Positions 1-7,735 of a DNA stretch of 64,000 nt are shown here, piece after piece. Under the pieces are notes generated by a model. It was not told the origin of the DNA and made no database searches. It saw nothing but the letters and a program-made list of their open reading frames with translations. Numbering within the stretch: position 1 is the first letter of the stretch; the number at the start of each line of letters is the position of its first letter. Source of the stretch: Alphaproteobacteria bacterium. Its GTDB lineage: Bacteria; Pseudomonadota; Alphaproteobacteria; GCA-2731375. A program made the translations under genes and the position numbers. Where the stretch lies: assembly GCA_016776605.1 (NCBI GenBank), contig JADHTB010000006.1, forward strand, positions 148,872-212,871. The letters are read 5' to 3'.

Positions 1-428
1 CGGCCAAAGCGGGGATCGTTGGCGCTGGGCAGCTTGGCCAGACCGTTGCAGCGCAGCACCGGGCCGTCGGGCCCAAGCATCAGGCCGGACGCGAAGCCAA
101 GGCGCCGGGTGGTATGGCGGAAATCAATTTCGCTGACCAGCCATTGATCCTTCAACGCCGGCTTCAGGAAATCGTAACTCATTTGAATGGTGGGCGAGAA
201 GGCCTCGGTTTTTGCCGCCAATTGCACGTTGAAGCCCACGGCCATGTCCATCACCGTCATCATCATGCCGCCGTGGCAAATTCCCGCCGGATTAAGGTGG
301 TGGTCCTGGACGACAAAGCCCAAGGCGCCGACCTCGCCGTCGATCCGCCAATAGAGGGGCCCCACATGATTGACGAAGCCATCATCAAGGGTAAAGGGCT
401 GAAAGCCTTCTGGTACACCTGCCTGCAT
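1..428 (-). CDS. PaaI-like hotdog-fold thioesterase, partial (3' end cut by window edge)
   Basis: The reading frame from ATG 428 stays open to base 1, so 142 codons are seen and the C-terminus is missing. It has the hotdog thioesterase signature NPAGICHGGMMMTVMDMA at about residues 47-64, with the HGG turn typical of PaaI/YbgC-type acyl-CoA thioesterases, and a later RLGFASGLML strand. Family knowledge suggests hydrolysis of an acyl- or aryl-CoA; the substrate is unknown. A second PaaI-like protein lies at 24083-24502. I see no strong Shine-Dalgarno sequence in front of the ATG, so the start is approximate. Confidence 0.8.
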   Translation of the reverse strand, partial: MQAGVPEGFQPFTLDDGFVNHVGPLYWRIDGEVGALGFVVQDHHLNPAGICHGGMMMTVMDMAVGFNVQLAAKTEAFSPTIQMSYDFLKPALKDQWLVSEIDFRHTTRRLGFASGLMLGPDGPVLRCNGLAKLPSANDPRFG

Positions 429-843
429 AATGGGGGTTTTGACCTCTGTTTGCCTCTGCGCGCGAACCGGACGGCGCGCGCATCTACATACGGCGAAACA
501 GCGCCCTGTAGCAAGCTGGCGGCGGTATTGCAGAGAGCCGTGATCTAGAGCGCATTCGAAGAAAATGCGCTCGGACGCTTAAAAATAGAGCAATTGAACC
601 AACCACTTAAGTCGCGATAGCGACCCCAATTAATTGAAAATTGCTCTAATGTGAGCGCCAGTGCTGCTAAAACTTTCTGGAGTTGGCGGGCATTATGGGA
701 CGGGTGGAGCGCCATAAATTATACTCGTTGATACTGTTTTCTATGTGTAGATCCGCTATAAACAGATTATTGATTTGTAAATCTTACTTGATCTAGTTTT
801 AAGTTAGGCAAGAGTAAATCAAAATAAGGGACATTGAATTTCC
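429..843. other. Intergenic region with AT-rich promoter-like stretch
   Basis: No gene was recognised here; the ORFs that cross it are shadows. It separates the leftward thioesterase from the rightward lipoprotein. It holds one copy of the palindromic repeat family (547-647), followed by an AT-rich stretch at about 700-830 that probably carries the promoter of the lipoprotein gene. I could not place a convincing -35/-10 pair. Confidence 0.5.
547..647 (-). repeat. Copy 1 of ~101-bp palindromic intergenic repeat
   Basis: It is made of two modules. The first is an AGAGCGCATT/AATGCGCTC hairpin at 547-572. The second is an AGAGCAATT/AATTGCTCT outer palindrome (587-595 and 639-647) enclosing a GTCGC-GATA-GCGAC hairpin. 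It closely matches 32618-32719, and its reverse complement matches the tandem pair at 61855-62056, so copies occur in both orientations. It lies between genes and has no coding potential. Confidence 0.85.
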
Positions 844-1656
844 GTGCCCAACCTATTGAATTCCGATAATTTTCACCGAATTAAAGCGCTATCATTCAGC
901 GTCGCGCTGACCATTGCGTTGTCGTCGTGCGCGCAAATTCCGGGCATGTCATCAGAAGAACCCGCCATGGCGGCGAAGGAGGTGGCGGAAGCGAAAGAGG
1001 CGGATGAAAAGGCTCGTAAAGATGAAATGAGGGAATTGAAGAAAGAAAAGAAAGAAGAAAAGGTAGAGGACAAAGGTTTTGCCGCGATGCAGGCACAGCT
1101 GAAAAAAGATGTGGCCCGGGCCGAGTCTAATCCCGATCAGCCCGCGGGCGTTTCCAGGCTGTATTTCGACAAGGAAATGCTGGCGATGAACGAGCGCGTC
1201 CACGCCATTTCGACACGTGTTGAGGAGCTCTCGCAACGGGTCCATGAAATGGCCCAACGGGTCGAAAATATTCCGGAACAATTGGCCGAACTAAAATTGG
1301 AGTTAACAAAGGCAGAGGTAAATATTCGTAGTTCCGCGTCCGGGCCTGCGTCCCGGCCCAAAGCCCCCATGCAGGCGGCAACCCGTTCTGGGTCGGCGTT
1401 CTGGGGCATTCAGATCGGTGCATATAAAACCAGGGCCGGGGCCGAAGTCGCCTGGGCCGAATTCCTGGCGGACCCGATGGCGGTTGAATTGAACGATGCC
1501 AAGGTACATTACATCCAGTCCAAGCCCCTTAGAAACGGCAGCCGGCTGACGCTCATGATCATTAACGATTATGCCAGCCGCAAAGCCGCCGAAGACGCCT
1601 GCAATACAATGAAGGGCAGGGGCATCGACTGTGTTGCCTATCACGTCAAACCCTAG
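844..1656 (+). CDS. SPOR-domain lipoprotein with charged coiled-coil region
   Basis: A 270-residue protein starting at GTG 844, with an AAGGG about 13 bases upstream. An N-terminal hydrophobic segment ends in a lipobox LSSC with the acylated Cys at residue 29. Residues ~40-80 are an extreme Lys/Glu-rich stretch, and 110-160 are a heptad-like helical region (MNERVHAISTRVEELSQRV). The C-terminal ~80 residues (FWGIQIGAYKTRAGAEVAW onward) resemble a SPOR domain, which binds denuded peptidoglycan at the septum. It is probably an envelope protein involved in cell-wall or division processes. It is convergent with glmS, with 8 bases between the stops. Confidence 0.75.
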   Translation: MPNLLNSDNFHRIKALSFSVALTIALSSCAQIPGMSSEEPAMAAKEVAEAKEADEKARKDEMRELKKEKKEEKVEDKGFAAMQAQLKKDVARAESNPDQPAGVSRLYFDKEMLAMNERVHAISTRVEELSQRVHEMAQRVENIPEQLAELKLELTKAEVNIRSSASGPASRPKAPMQAATRSGSAFWGIQIGAYKTRAGAEVAWAEFLADPMAVELNDAKVHYIQSKPLRNGSRLTLMIINDYASRKAAEDACNTMKGRGIDCVAYHVKP

Positions 1657-1664
1657 AGAAAATC

Positions 1665-3497
1665 TTATTCCACCGTTACCGATTTGGCCAGGTTGCGCGG
1701 TTGATCCACGTCGGTGCCCTTGAGCACGGCGATGTGATAGGCCAGCAATTGTACGGGTATGGAGTATAAAATCGGCGCCACGAAGGGATGCACCGTGGGC
1801 AGCGTGATGTTGGCCCAGGCCACATCGCCTGCCTTTTCCACACCCTCGGCATCGGATATCAGCACCACCTTGCCGCCACGGGCCGCCACTTCCTGCATGT
1901 TGGAGATCACCTTGTCGAACCATTGATCCTTGGGCGCGACGACGATCACGGGCACCTGCTCGTCGATCAGGGCGATGGGGCCATGTTTCATCTCGCCGGC
2001 GGGATAGCCTTCCGCATGGATGTAGGAGATTTCCTTTAGTTTCAGCGCTCCCTCCATGGCAATGGGATAGCCCGTGCCACGGCCCAGGTACAGCGCGTCC
2101 CGCGCCATGAAGATGTCCCGCGCCAGTTCCTGAATGCGTTCGTCATGGTGCAGGACTTCGACCGCGCGGGAAGGCACCTCGGTAATTGCCTGGCTCAATA
2201 TAGCCTCTGCCTGGGCATCCAGTTTGCCGCATTGCTTGGCCGCCGTAATGGCCAGGCAGGCCAGGACCACCAGTTGCGTGGTAAAGGCCTTGGTGGAGGC
2301 GACGCCGATCTCGGGTCCGGCCAGGGTTTGCAGCACCACGTCGCTTTCCCGGGCGATGGAACTTTCGGGCACGTTGACGATGGACAGGATGCGCTGGCCC
2401 TGTCGCTTGCACAGCCGCAGCGCCTCCAGGGTATCCATGGTCTCGCCGGACTGGGAGAGAAATATCGCAACCCCGCCCGCCGGCAACGGGGCATCGCGGT
2501 AGCGGAATTCCGAGGCGACGTCTATTTCCACCGGGATGCGGGCCATGCCCTCGAACCAATACTTTGCCACCATGGCCGCATAGGACGAGGTGCCGCAGGC
2601 GATAATGGACAGCTTCGGGACGTCGGCGAAATTGAACGGCAGATCCGGCAGTTGGATGGAGCGTTCGTCGGGATTGAAAAAGGAATGAATGGTATCGCCG
2701 ATGACGGCCGGCTGTTCATAAATTTCCTTCAACATATAGTGACGGTAATTGCCTTTCGAGATATCGCCCAGAGAGGCTGCGGTCAGCTTGATCTGGCGCT
2801 GCACGACGGCGCCGGCAGCATCACGGATCTCGGCGCCATCACGGCGCAGCACAACCCAATCGCCCTCGTCCAGGTAACAGATCCGATTGGTCCACGGCGC
2901 CAGCGAAAAGGCGTCCGAGCCTAGGAACATCTCGTCATCGCCATAGCCGACCACCAAGGGGCTGCCGCGCCGTGCGCCGACCATCAGGTCATGCTGCCCG
3001 GAAAATATCACCGCCAGGGCAAAGGCGCCTTCCAGGCGCTGCAAGGTGGCATGCGCGGCGGCCACCGGGTCCAGGCCGTCATTCATGTACTGACTGATCA
3101 GCTGGACGACCACCTCCGAGTCGGTTTCCGAGGCGAAGTTGGCGCCGCGGTCCTGTAATTCCGCCTTTAGTTCCTTGAAATTCTCGATGATGCCATTGTG
3201 CACCAGGGCGGCATTGGTGGTGGCGTGGGGATGGGCGTTGACCTCGTTCGGAATGCCGTGCGTCGCCCAGCGGGTATGCCCGATACCCACATCGCCCCCC
3301 AGGGGCTCCGCCTCCAGGCGTTGCGCCAGATTGATCAACTTGCCTTCGGCCCGTTGGCGGTCGATATGACCGTTAACCAGGGTTGCGATGCCGGCGGAAT
3401 CATAGCCCCGGTATTCCAGCCGTTTCAGGCCCTCCATCACCCTGGCCGCGACATTGCCTTTGCCTTTATTGCCGATGATGCCGATAATGCCGCACAT
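1665..3497 (-). CDS. glmS: Glutamine--fructose-6-phosphate aminotransferase (isomerizing)
   Basis: GlmS converts fructose-6-phosphate and glutamine to glucosamine-6-phosphate, the first step to UDP-GlcNAc for peptidoglycan and LPS. The 610 residues match the family length. MCGIIGIIG at the N-terminus gives the class II amidotransferase nucleophile Cys2. Two SIS sugar-isomerase domains follow (CGTSSYA near 300 and FLSQSGETMDT near 345 in the first; YLGRGTGYPIAMEGALKLKE in the second), and the C-terminus is the family-typical LAKSVTVE. It lies 39 bases downstream of glmU on the same strand, so the two probably form an operon. No glmS ribozyme is visible. Confidence 0.97.
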   Translation of the reverse strand: MCGIIGIIGNKGKGNVAARVMEGLKRLEYRGYDSAGIATLVNGHIDRQRAEGKLINLAQRLEAEPLGGDVGIGHTRWATHGIPNEVNAHPHATTNAALVHNGIIENFKELKAELQDRGANFASETDSEVVVQLISQYMNDGLDPVAAAHATLQRLEGAFALAVIFSGQHDLMVGARRGSPLVVGYGDDEMFLGSDAFSLAPWTNRICYLDEGDWVVLRRDGAEIRDAAGAVVQRQIKLTAASLGDISKGNYRHYMLKEIYEQPAVIGDTIHSFFNPDERSIQLPDLPFNFADVPKLSIIACGTSSYAAMVAKYWFEGMARIPVEIDVASEFRYRDAPLPAGGVAIFLSQSGETMDTLEALRLCKRQGQRILSIVNVPESSIARESDVVLQTLAGPEIGVASTKAFTTQLVVLACLAITAAKQCGKLDAQAEAILSQAITEVPSRAVEVLHHDERIQELARDIFMARDALYLGRGTGYPIAMEGALKLKEISYIHAEGYPAGEMKHGPIALIDEQVPVIVVAPKDQWFDKVISNMQEVAARGGKVVLISDAEGVEKAGDVAWANITLPTVHPFVAPILYSIPVQLLAYHIAVLKGTDVDQPRNLAKSVTVE

Positions 3498-3536
3498 GCT
3501 TGCGTTCCTTGAGTTTTCGGTAGTCGTTATTTTTCG

Positions 3537-4907
3537 CTATTTCTTTTGGGCGGCTTTTTCCGCGGCCTTGCGCTTCCGATACGAAGCGGCCCAGCCCGCA
3601 TTTTCTTTTTGCGTCGAACGTTCCACGGCCAGCGCGTCCGCCGCGACCTCGCGGGTTATGGTGCTGCCCGCCCCAACGATGGCGCCATCACCTACCTTGA
3701 CCGGGGCGACCAGGGCGGTGTTGGAGCCGATGAAGGCGCCCTTGCCGATGTCGGTGAAGGATTTCAGGAAACCGTCATAATTGCAGGTGATGGTGCCGGC
3801 CCCGATATTGGCCCCCGCACCCACCCGTGCATCGCCGATATAGCTGAGATGGTTGACCTTGGCGCCTTCCTCGATGCGGGCTTTCTTAACCTCGACAAAA
3901 TTGCCGATGCGCGCGCCCTCGCCAATTTCGGTTTCCGGCCGCAGGCGGGCAAAGGGGCCGATGTTGGCGCCCGCCGCAACCTGACAGCCCTCCAAATGGC
4001 TGAAAGCATGTACTGTCACATCGTCGCCAATATTCACCCCGGGGCCAAAGAAAACGTTGGGGCCGATGGTGACATCCTGGCCCAGCACCGTGTCATGACA
4101 GAAATAGACGCTGTCGGGGTCCAACAGGGTGGCGCCGGCCGCCATGGCCGCATGACGCAGGCGGTTTTGCACCACCGCCTCGGCCTGGGCCAGTTGATCG
4201 CGGGAATTGACGCCCCAGGCCTCGATCTCGCCGGCCTCGACCACGGCACAGTGCCGGCCCAGGCGGTTGGCGATTTCGACAATTTCGGTCAGGTAATATT
4301 CGCCCTTGGCGTTGTCATTGCCGACCTGGTTCAGCAAGGCCGGCAAAATGGCGCCATCGATGGCCATGAAGCCCGAATTGCACAGATCAATGCCGCGCTC
4401 GGCCGCGCTGGCATCGCGATGCTCGACGATACGTTGCAGATTACCAGCATCATCCAGGATCAGGCGGGCGTATTCGGCGCCATCCGTCGGCTGAAAGCCC
4501 ATGACGACGACAGCCGGGTCCGCAGCCGTATGCCGGGCCGCCAGCATGGCGCGCAGGGTTTCGCTCGAGACCAGGGGCGAATCCGCGAACAGGACCAGGA
4601 CATCGCCGCTGAAGCCGGATAATGTCTCCCCCGCCGCCATCACCGCATGGCCGGTACCCAGGGGCGGATCCTGCACCGCCAGTTCGATGCCAGGGACCGC
4701 CCGCTGAATGGCATCGCCATTGCCTGGCGAGACGACCACGATGCGCCGCGCCACGCCCGGTTCAACCGCCAGGGCATCAATGGTGGCCATCAATTGCGCC
4801 AGCATGGGCCGCCCCGCGATTGGGTGCAGGACCTTCGGCATTTTGGACTTCATCCGGGTGCCTTGCCCGGCGGCCAATATCACGGCTGCGATTGCGTCTG
4901 TACTCAT
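3537..4907 (-). CDS. glmU: Bifunctional GlcNAc-1-phosphate uridyltransferase / GlcN-1-phosphate acetyltransferase
   Basis: GlmU makes UDP-GlcNAc from GlcN-1-P, acetyl-CoA and UTP in the cytoplasm. The 456 residues show the nucleotidyltransferase motif LAAGQGTRMKSKMPKVLHP near residues 11-29 and, from about residue 250, a left-handed beta-helix of hexapeptide repeats ending in the acetyltransferase active-site region (NFVEVKKARIEEGAKVNHLSY is split across the repeats). The C-terminal tail is Lys/Ala-rich. It is the first gene of the glmU-glmS pair. The ATG at 4907 is the family-typical start. Confidence 0.97.
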   Translation of the reverse strand: MSTDAIAAVILAAGQGTRMKSKMPKVLHPIAGRPMLAQLMATIDALAVEPGVARRIVVVSPGNGDAIQRAVPGIELAVQDPPLGTGHAVMAAGETLSGFSGDVLVLFADSPLVSSETLRAMLAARHTAADPAVVVMGFQPTDGAEYARLILDDAGNLQRIVEHRDASAAERGIDLCNSGFMAIDGAILPALLNQVGNDNAKGEYYLTEIVEIANRLGRHCAVVEAGEIEAWGVNSRDQLAQAEAVVQNRLRHAAMAAGATLLDPDSVYFCHDTVLGQDVTIGPNVFFGPGVNIGDDVTVHAFSHLEGCQVAAGANIGPFARLRPETEIGEGARIGNFVEVKKARIEEGAKVNHLSYIGDARVGAGANIGAGTITCNYDGFLKSFTDIGKGAFIGSNTALVAPVKVGDGAIVGAGSTITREVAADALAVERSTQKENAGWAASYRKRKAAEKAAQKK

Positions 4908-5085
4908 GTCTGCAAGTCTTTGTTTTGTTGAAGAATTCTTCTTCCAACCGATAACGCGCGGAGATTGCCACAGGGTATACAGCAGGCCAACTCAATTTCC
5001 TTTACAGTATCTTTCAATGCGGTGTCCTATGACAGTGCCATGGATCACTTTGTTCTTCATTATTGACGCAATAAAGGCCTGCGGG

Positions 5086-6861
5086 ATGAATTATGGGCAA
5101 ATCGCCATTACCGCCATTTTGGCTGGTACGGTGGTGTTATTTATTTGGGGCCGGCCGCGCTATGATCTGGTGGCGCTGTTAGCATTGCTGGCCACGGCGA
5201 TCGCCGGATTGGTGCCGGCGGACAGGATCTTTGCCGGCTTTGGCCATCCGGCGGTGATTACCGTGGTGGCGGTGCTGATCGCCAGCCGGGGCCTGCGCAA
5301 CGCGGGCGTGGTGGATATGATCGCGGGGTGGCTCTCGCCATTGATCGACCGGCCGCAACTTCATTTGGCCGCCCTGACCGCGACGGTAGGGTTTTGCTCC
5401 GCCTTCATGAACAACGTCGGCGCCCTGGCTATTCTGATGCCGGTGGCCTTGGAAACAGCGGCCAAGCAGCAGCGCTCCCCCGCCGCCATGTTGATGCCGT
5501 TGAGCTTCGGCGCTATTTTGGGTGGCTTGAGCACCATGATCGGGACGCCGCCGAACGTGATTATCGCGCAGTACCGCGCGGATGTCTTCGCCCGGCCTTT
5601 CGAGATGTTTGATTTCACGCCCGTGGGTGGGATCATCGCGGTTCTGGGCGTGGTCTATCTGGTGTTGTTCGGTTGGCGCCTGATCCCTGGACAGCGTCAA
5701 GGCCAGACCAGCGCCAACGAAATTTTTCAGATCCGCGAATATATGACCGAAGGGCGCCTGGGCGAGAAATCAACCCTGCTGGGCCGATCCATCGCCAGCC
5801 TGCCCGATTTGGAAGATCTGGATGTGCTGGTGACGGCTCTGATCAGGGGCGAGGAACGCCGCCCCGCGCCCAGCCGGCGGACCAAGCTGCGGGCGGGCGA
5901 TATTCTGGTGCTGCGCGCCGATCCCACGGATTTGAAAACCTTTATGGAAGTCGCCGGTCTGGAACTGGTGGGGGACGAGGAACTCTCCCCGGAACATCTG
6001 GCCTCGGACGATGTGGCCTTGATCGAGGCGGTGATTACCGCCCGCTCGAACCTGGCCGGACGCAGCGCGCGCACCGCCAATCTGCGTAACCGCCACGGCC
6101 TGAACCTTCTGGCCATTGCCCGCCAGGGGCAGCGGGTGCGCGCGCGCCTGGACCGTGTGGTGATGCGGGCGGGCGATGTCTTGTTGTTACAGGGTGCCAG
6201 TGGCGCCATGCCCGACACCCTGGCGCGCCTGGGTTGTCTGCCATTGATGCGCCGGGATTTGCGTCTGGGCCAAAACCCCAGGGTATTGACCGGGCTGGGC
6301 ATCTTTGCCGCCGCGCTCGCCGCCTCCGGTTTCGGCCTGCTGCCGGCGGCGGTTGCCCTGACCGCCGCCGCCGTGGCCATGGTGCTGTTTGATTTTTTGA
6401 GCCTGCGGGAAATGTACGATGCTATCGATTGGCCGGTGGTCGTCCTGTTAGGCGCCATGATCCCAGTGGGGGGCGCCTTGGAAAGTACGGGCACCGCCGT
6501 CTTGCTGGCCAATGGCCTGGTCGGACTGGCTGGTGCATTGCCGGTCTGGGCCATTCTGGCCTTCGTCCTGATCCTGACCATGACCCTGTCCGACGTCATG
6601 AACAATGCCGCCACGGCGGTGGTCATGGCGCCCATATCGGTGGGTATTGCCCAGGGTCTGGACAGCAGCCCGGATGCCTTTTTGATGGCCGTGGCGGTCG
6701 GGGCATCCTGTGCCTTCCTCACCCCCATTGGCCATCAATGCAATACCCTGGTATTGGGCCCGGGCGGCTATCGATTTTCGGACTATTGGCGGGTTGGCCT
6801 GCCGCTGGAAGCGCTGATCGTCGCCGTTTCCGTACCCTTGATTATGTGGATTTGGATTTAA
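5086..6861 (+). CDS. SLC13-type permease with two internal RCK_C (TrkA-C) domains
   Basis: An integral inner-membrane transporter. I start it at ATG 5086 because AAAGG at 5073-5077 is well spaced and the product then begins directly with a membrane helix. The longer open frame starting at 4708 would overlap glmU and adds non-membrane sequence. The resulting 591 residues fit the family. An N-terminal half-permease (with FCSAFMNNVGALAILMPVA and a mirrored LSDVMNNAATAVVMAPI in the C-terminal half) flanks two soluble RCK_C domains at about residues 210-375. Family members move sulfate, citrate or other dicarboxylates; the substrate here is not readable. It abuts gph (1 base apart). Confidence 0.88.
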   Translation: MNYGQIAITAILAGTVVLFIWGRPRYDLVALLALLATAIAGLVPADRIFAGFGHPAVITVVAVLIASRGLRNAGVVDMIAGWLSPLIDRPQLHLAALTATVGFCSAFMNNVGALAILMPVALETAAKQQRSPAAMLMPLSFGAILGGLSTMIGTPPNVIIAQYRADVFARPFEMFDFTPVGGIIAVLGVVYLVLFGWRLIPGQRQGQTSANEIFQIREYMTEGRLGEKSTLLGRSIASLPDLEDLDVLVTALIRGEERRPAPSRRTKLRAGDILVLRADPTDLKTFMEVAGLELVGDEELSPEHLASDDVALIEAVITARSNLAGRSARTANLRNRHGLNLLAIARQGQRVRARLDRVVMRAGDVLLLQGASGAMPDTLARLGCLPLMRRDLRLGQNPRVLTGLGIFAAALAASGFGLLPAAVALTAAAVAMVLFDFLSLREMYDAIDWPVVVLLGAMIPVGGALESTGTAVLLANGLVGLAGALPVWAILAFVLILTMTLSDVMNNAATAVVMAPISVGIAQGLDSSPDAFLMAVAVGASCAFLTPIGHQCNTLVLGPGGYRFSDYWRVGLPLEALIVAVSVPLIMWIWI

Positions 6862-6862
6862 C

Positions 6863-7540
6863 ATGCCCTACCGCAAGCGTTTTGACGCCGTACTGTTTGA
6901 TTTGGACGGTACCTTGATAGAAACCGCGCCCGATCTGTGCGGCGCCCTTAACCACACCCTGGCCCAGGCCGGACGGGACGGGGTACAGCTCGATCAAGTG
7001 CGCCATATGATCGGCGACGGCGCCCGGGTCATGCTGCGCCTTGGTCTGGAAGCGACCGGCGCGCAGCCCAGTGACGCGGAAGTCGAACAATGGTTCGATG
7101 TGCTGCTGGACTATTATTGGGATCACGTCGCTGACGGCAGCTATCCGTTCCCAGGCGCCCTGGCAGCGCTTGACGAACTGCGCCGCGCGGGTTTGAAACT
7201 GGCGGTTTGCACCAACAAGCCGCACCGCCTGTCCAACCGCCTGTTCGAGCAGCTGGAAATGGCGCAATTGTTCGATGCGGTGCTGGGCGGCGACAGCCTG
7301 GCGGTGCGCAAACCCGATGCCGGGCACATCCTGGGCACGCTGGAGGCAATTGGCGTGCCGGCGGAGCGCGCGGTGATGATCGGCGACAGCGCCAACGATC
7401 TGAACGCCGCCCGCAATGCCGGCCTGCCGGTGGTGCTGGTGACCTTCGGCTATACCACCACGCCGGTACAGGAGTTGGACGCGGATGTGCTGATCGATCA
7501 TTTCGATCAATTGCTGCCCGCGCTTTCCAGTCTCGCCTGA
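6863..7540 (+). CDS. gph: Phosphoglycolate phosphatase, HAD superfamily
   Basis: A 225-residue HAD hydrolase with motif I FDLDGTLIETAPDL near the N-terminus (nucleophile Asp and acid/base Asp), motif II VCTNKP, and motif IV MIGDSANDLNAARNAG. These fit phosphoglycolate phosphatase, which removes 2-phosphoglycolate formed in DNA repair or by Rubisco oxygenation. It starts one base after the stop of the SLC13-type permease, so the two are probably co-transcribed. Length and motifs are typical; other sugar-phosphate HAD phosphatases remain possible. Confidence 0.85.
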   Translation: MPYRKRFDAVLFDLDGTLIETAPDLCGALNHTLAQAGRDGVQLDQVRHMIGDGARVMLRLGLEATGAQPSDAEVEQWFDVLLDYYWDHVADGSYPFPGALAALDELRRAGLKLAVCTNKPHRLSNRLFEQLEMAQLFDAVLGGDSLAVRKPDAGHILGTLEAIGVPAERAVMIGDSANDLNAARNAGLPVVLVTFGYTTTPVQELDADVLIDHFDQLLPALSSLA

Positions 7541-7630
7541 CAGCCGCCCGACCTGTACGGACCACCTGCTTGACAGCAGGCCCGCACCAGACTAAATCCA
7601 AGCCGCCCGGTAGCTGAAATATGCCGCCTG

Positions 7631-7707
7631 GGGCGCATAGCTCAGTTGGTTAGAGCGCTGTGTTCACATCGCAGAGGTCCGTGGTTCGAATCCACGTGCG
7701 CCCACCA
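7631..7707 (+). tRNA. tRNA-Val (anticodon CAC)
   Basis: A 77-base cloverleaf: acceptor GGGCGCA pairs with TGCGCCC. The D arm contains AGTTGGTTA. The anticodon stem CTGTG/CGCAG has one G-U pair, and the loop TTCACAT gives anticodon CAC at 7665-7667. The T arm is CGTGG-TTCGAAT-CCACG, and an encoded ACCA 3' end is present. It decodes GUG valine codons. Confidence 0.97.
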
Positions 7708-7735
7708 TTTTCCTAAAAATTGCCGGACGGGCCGG

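Noticed and set aside
114..548. 144-residue rightward frame at the left edge
   Set aside because: It is antisense to the PaaI-like gene, whose leftward translation has a clear hotdog motif.
1665..3497. glmS ribozyme or riboswitch upstream of glmS
   Set aside because: The gap to glmU is only 39 bases, too short, and the element is a Gram-positive feature.
3546..4622. 358-residue rightward frame
   Set aside because: It is a shadow of glmU on the opposite strand with no family resemblance.
4708..6861. 717-residue version of the SLC13-type permease
   Set aside because: The extra N-terminus overlaps glmU by about 200 bases, is Pro/Arg-rich and not membrane-like. ATG 5086 has a good ribosome site and gives a family-typical length.
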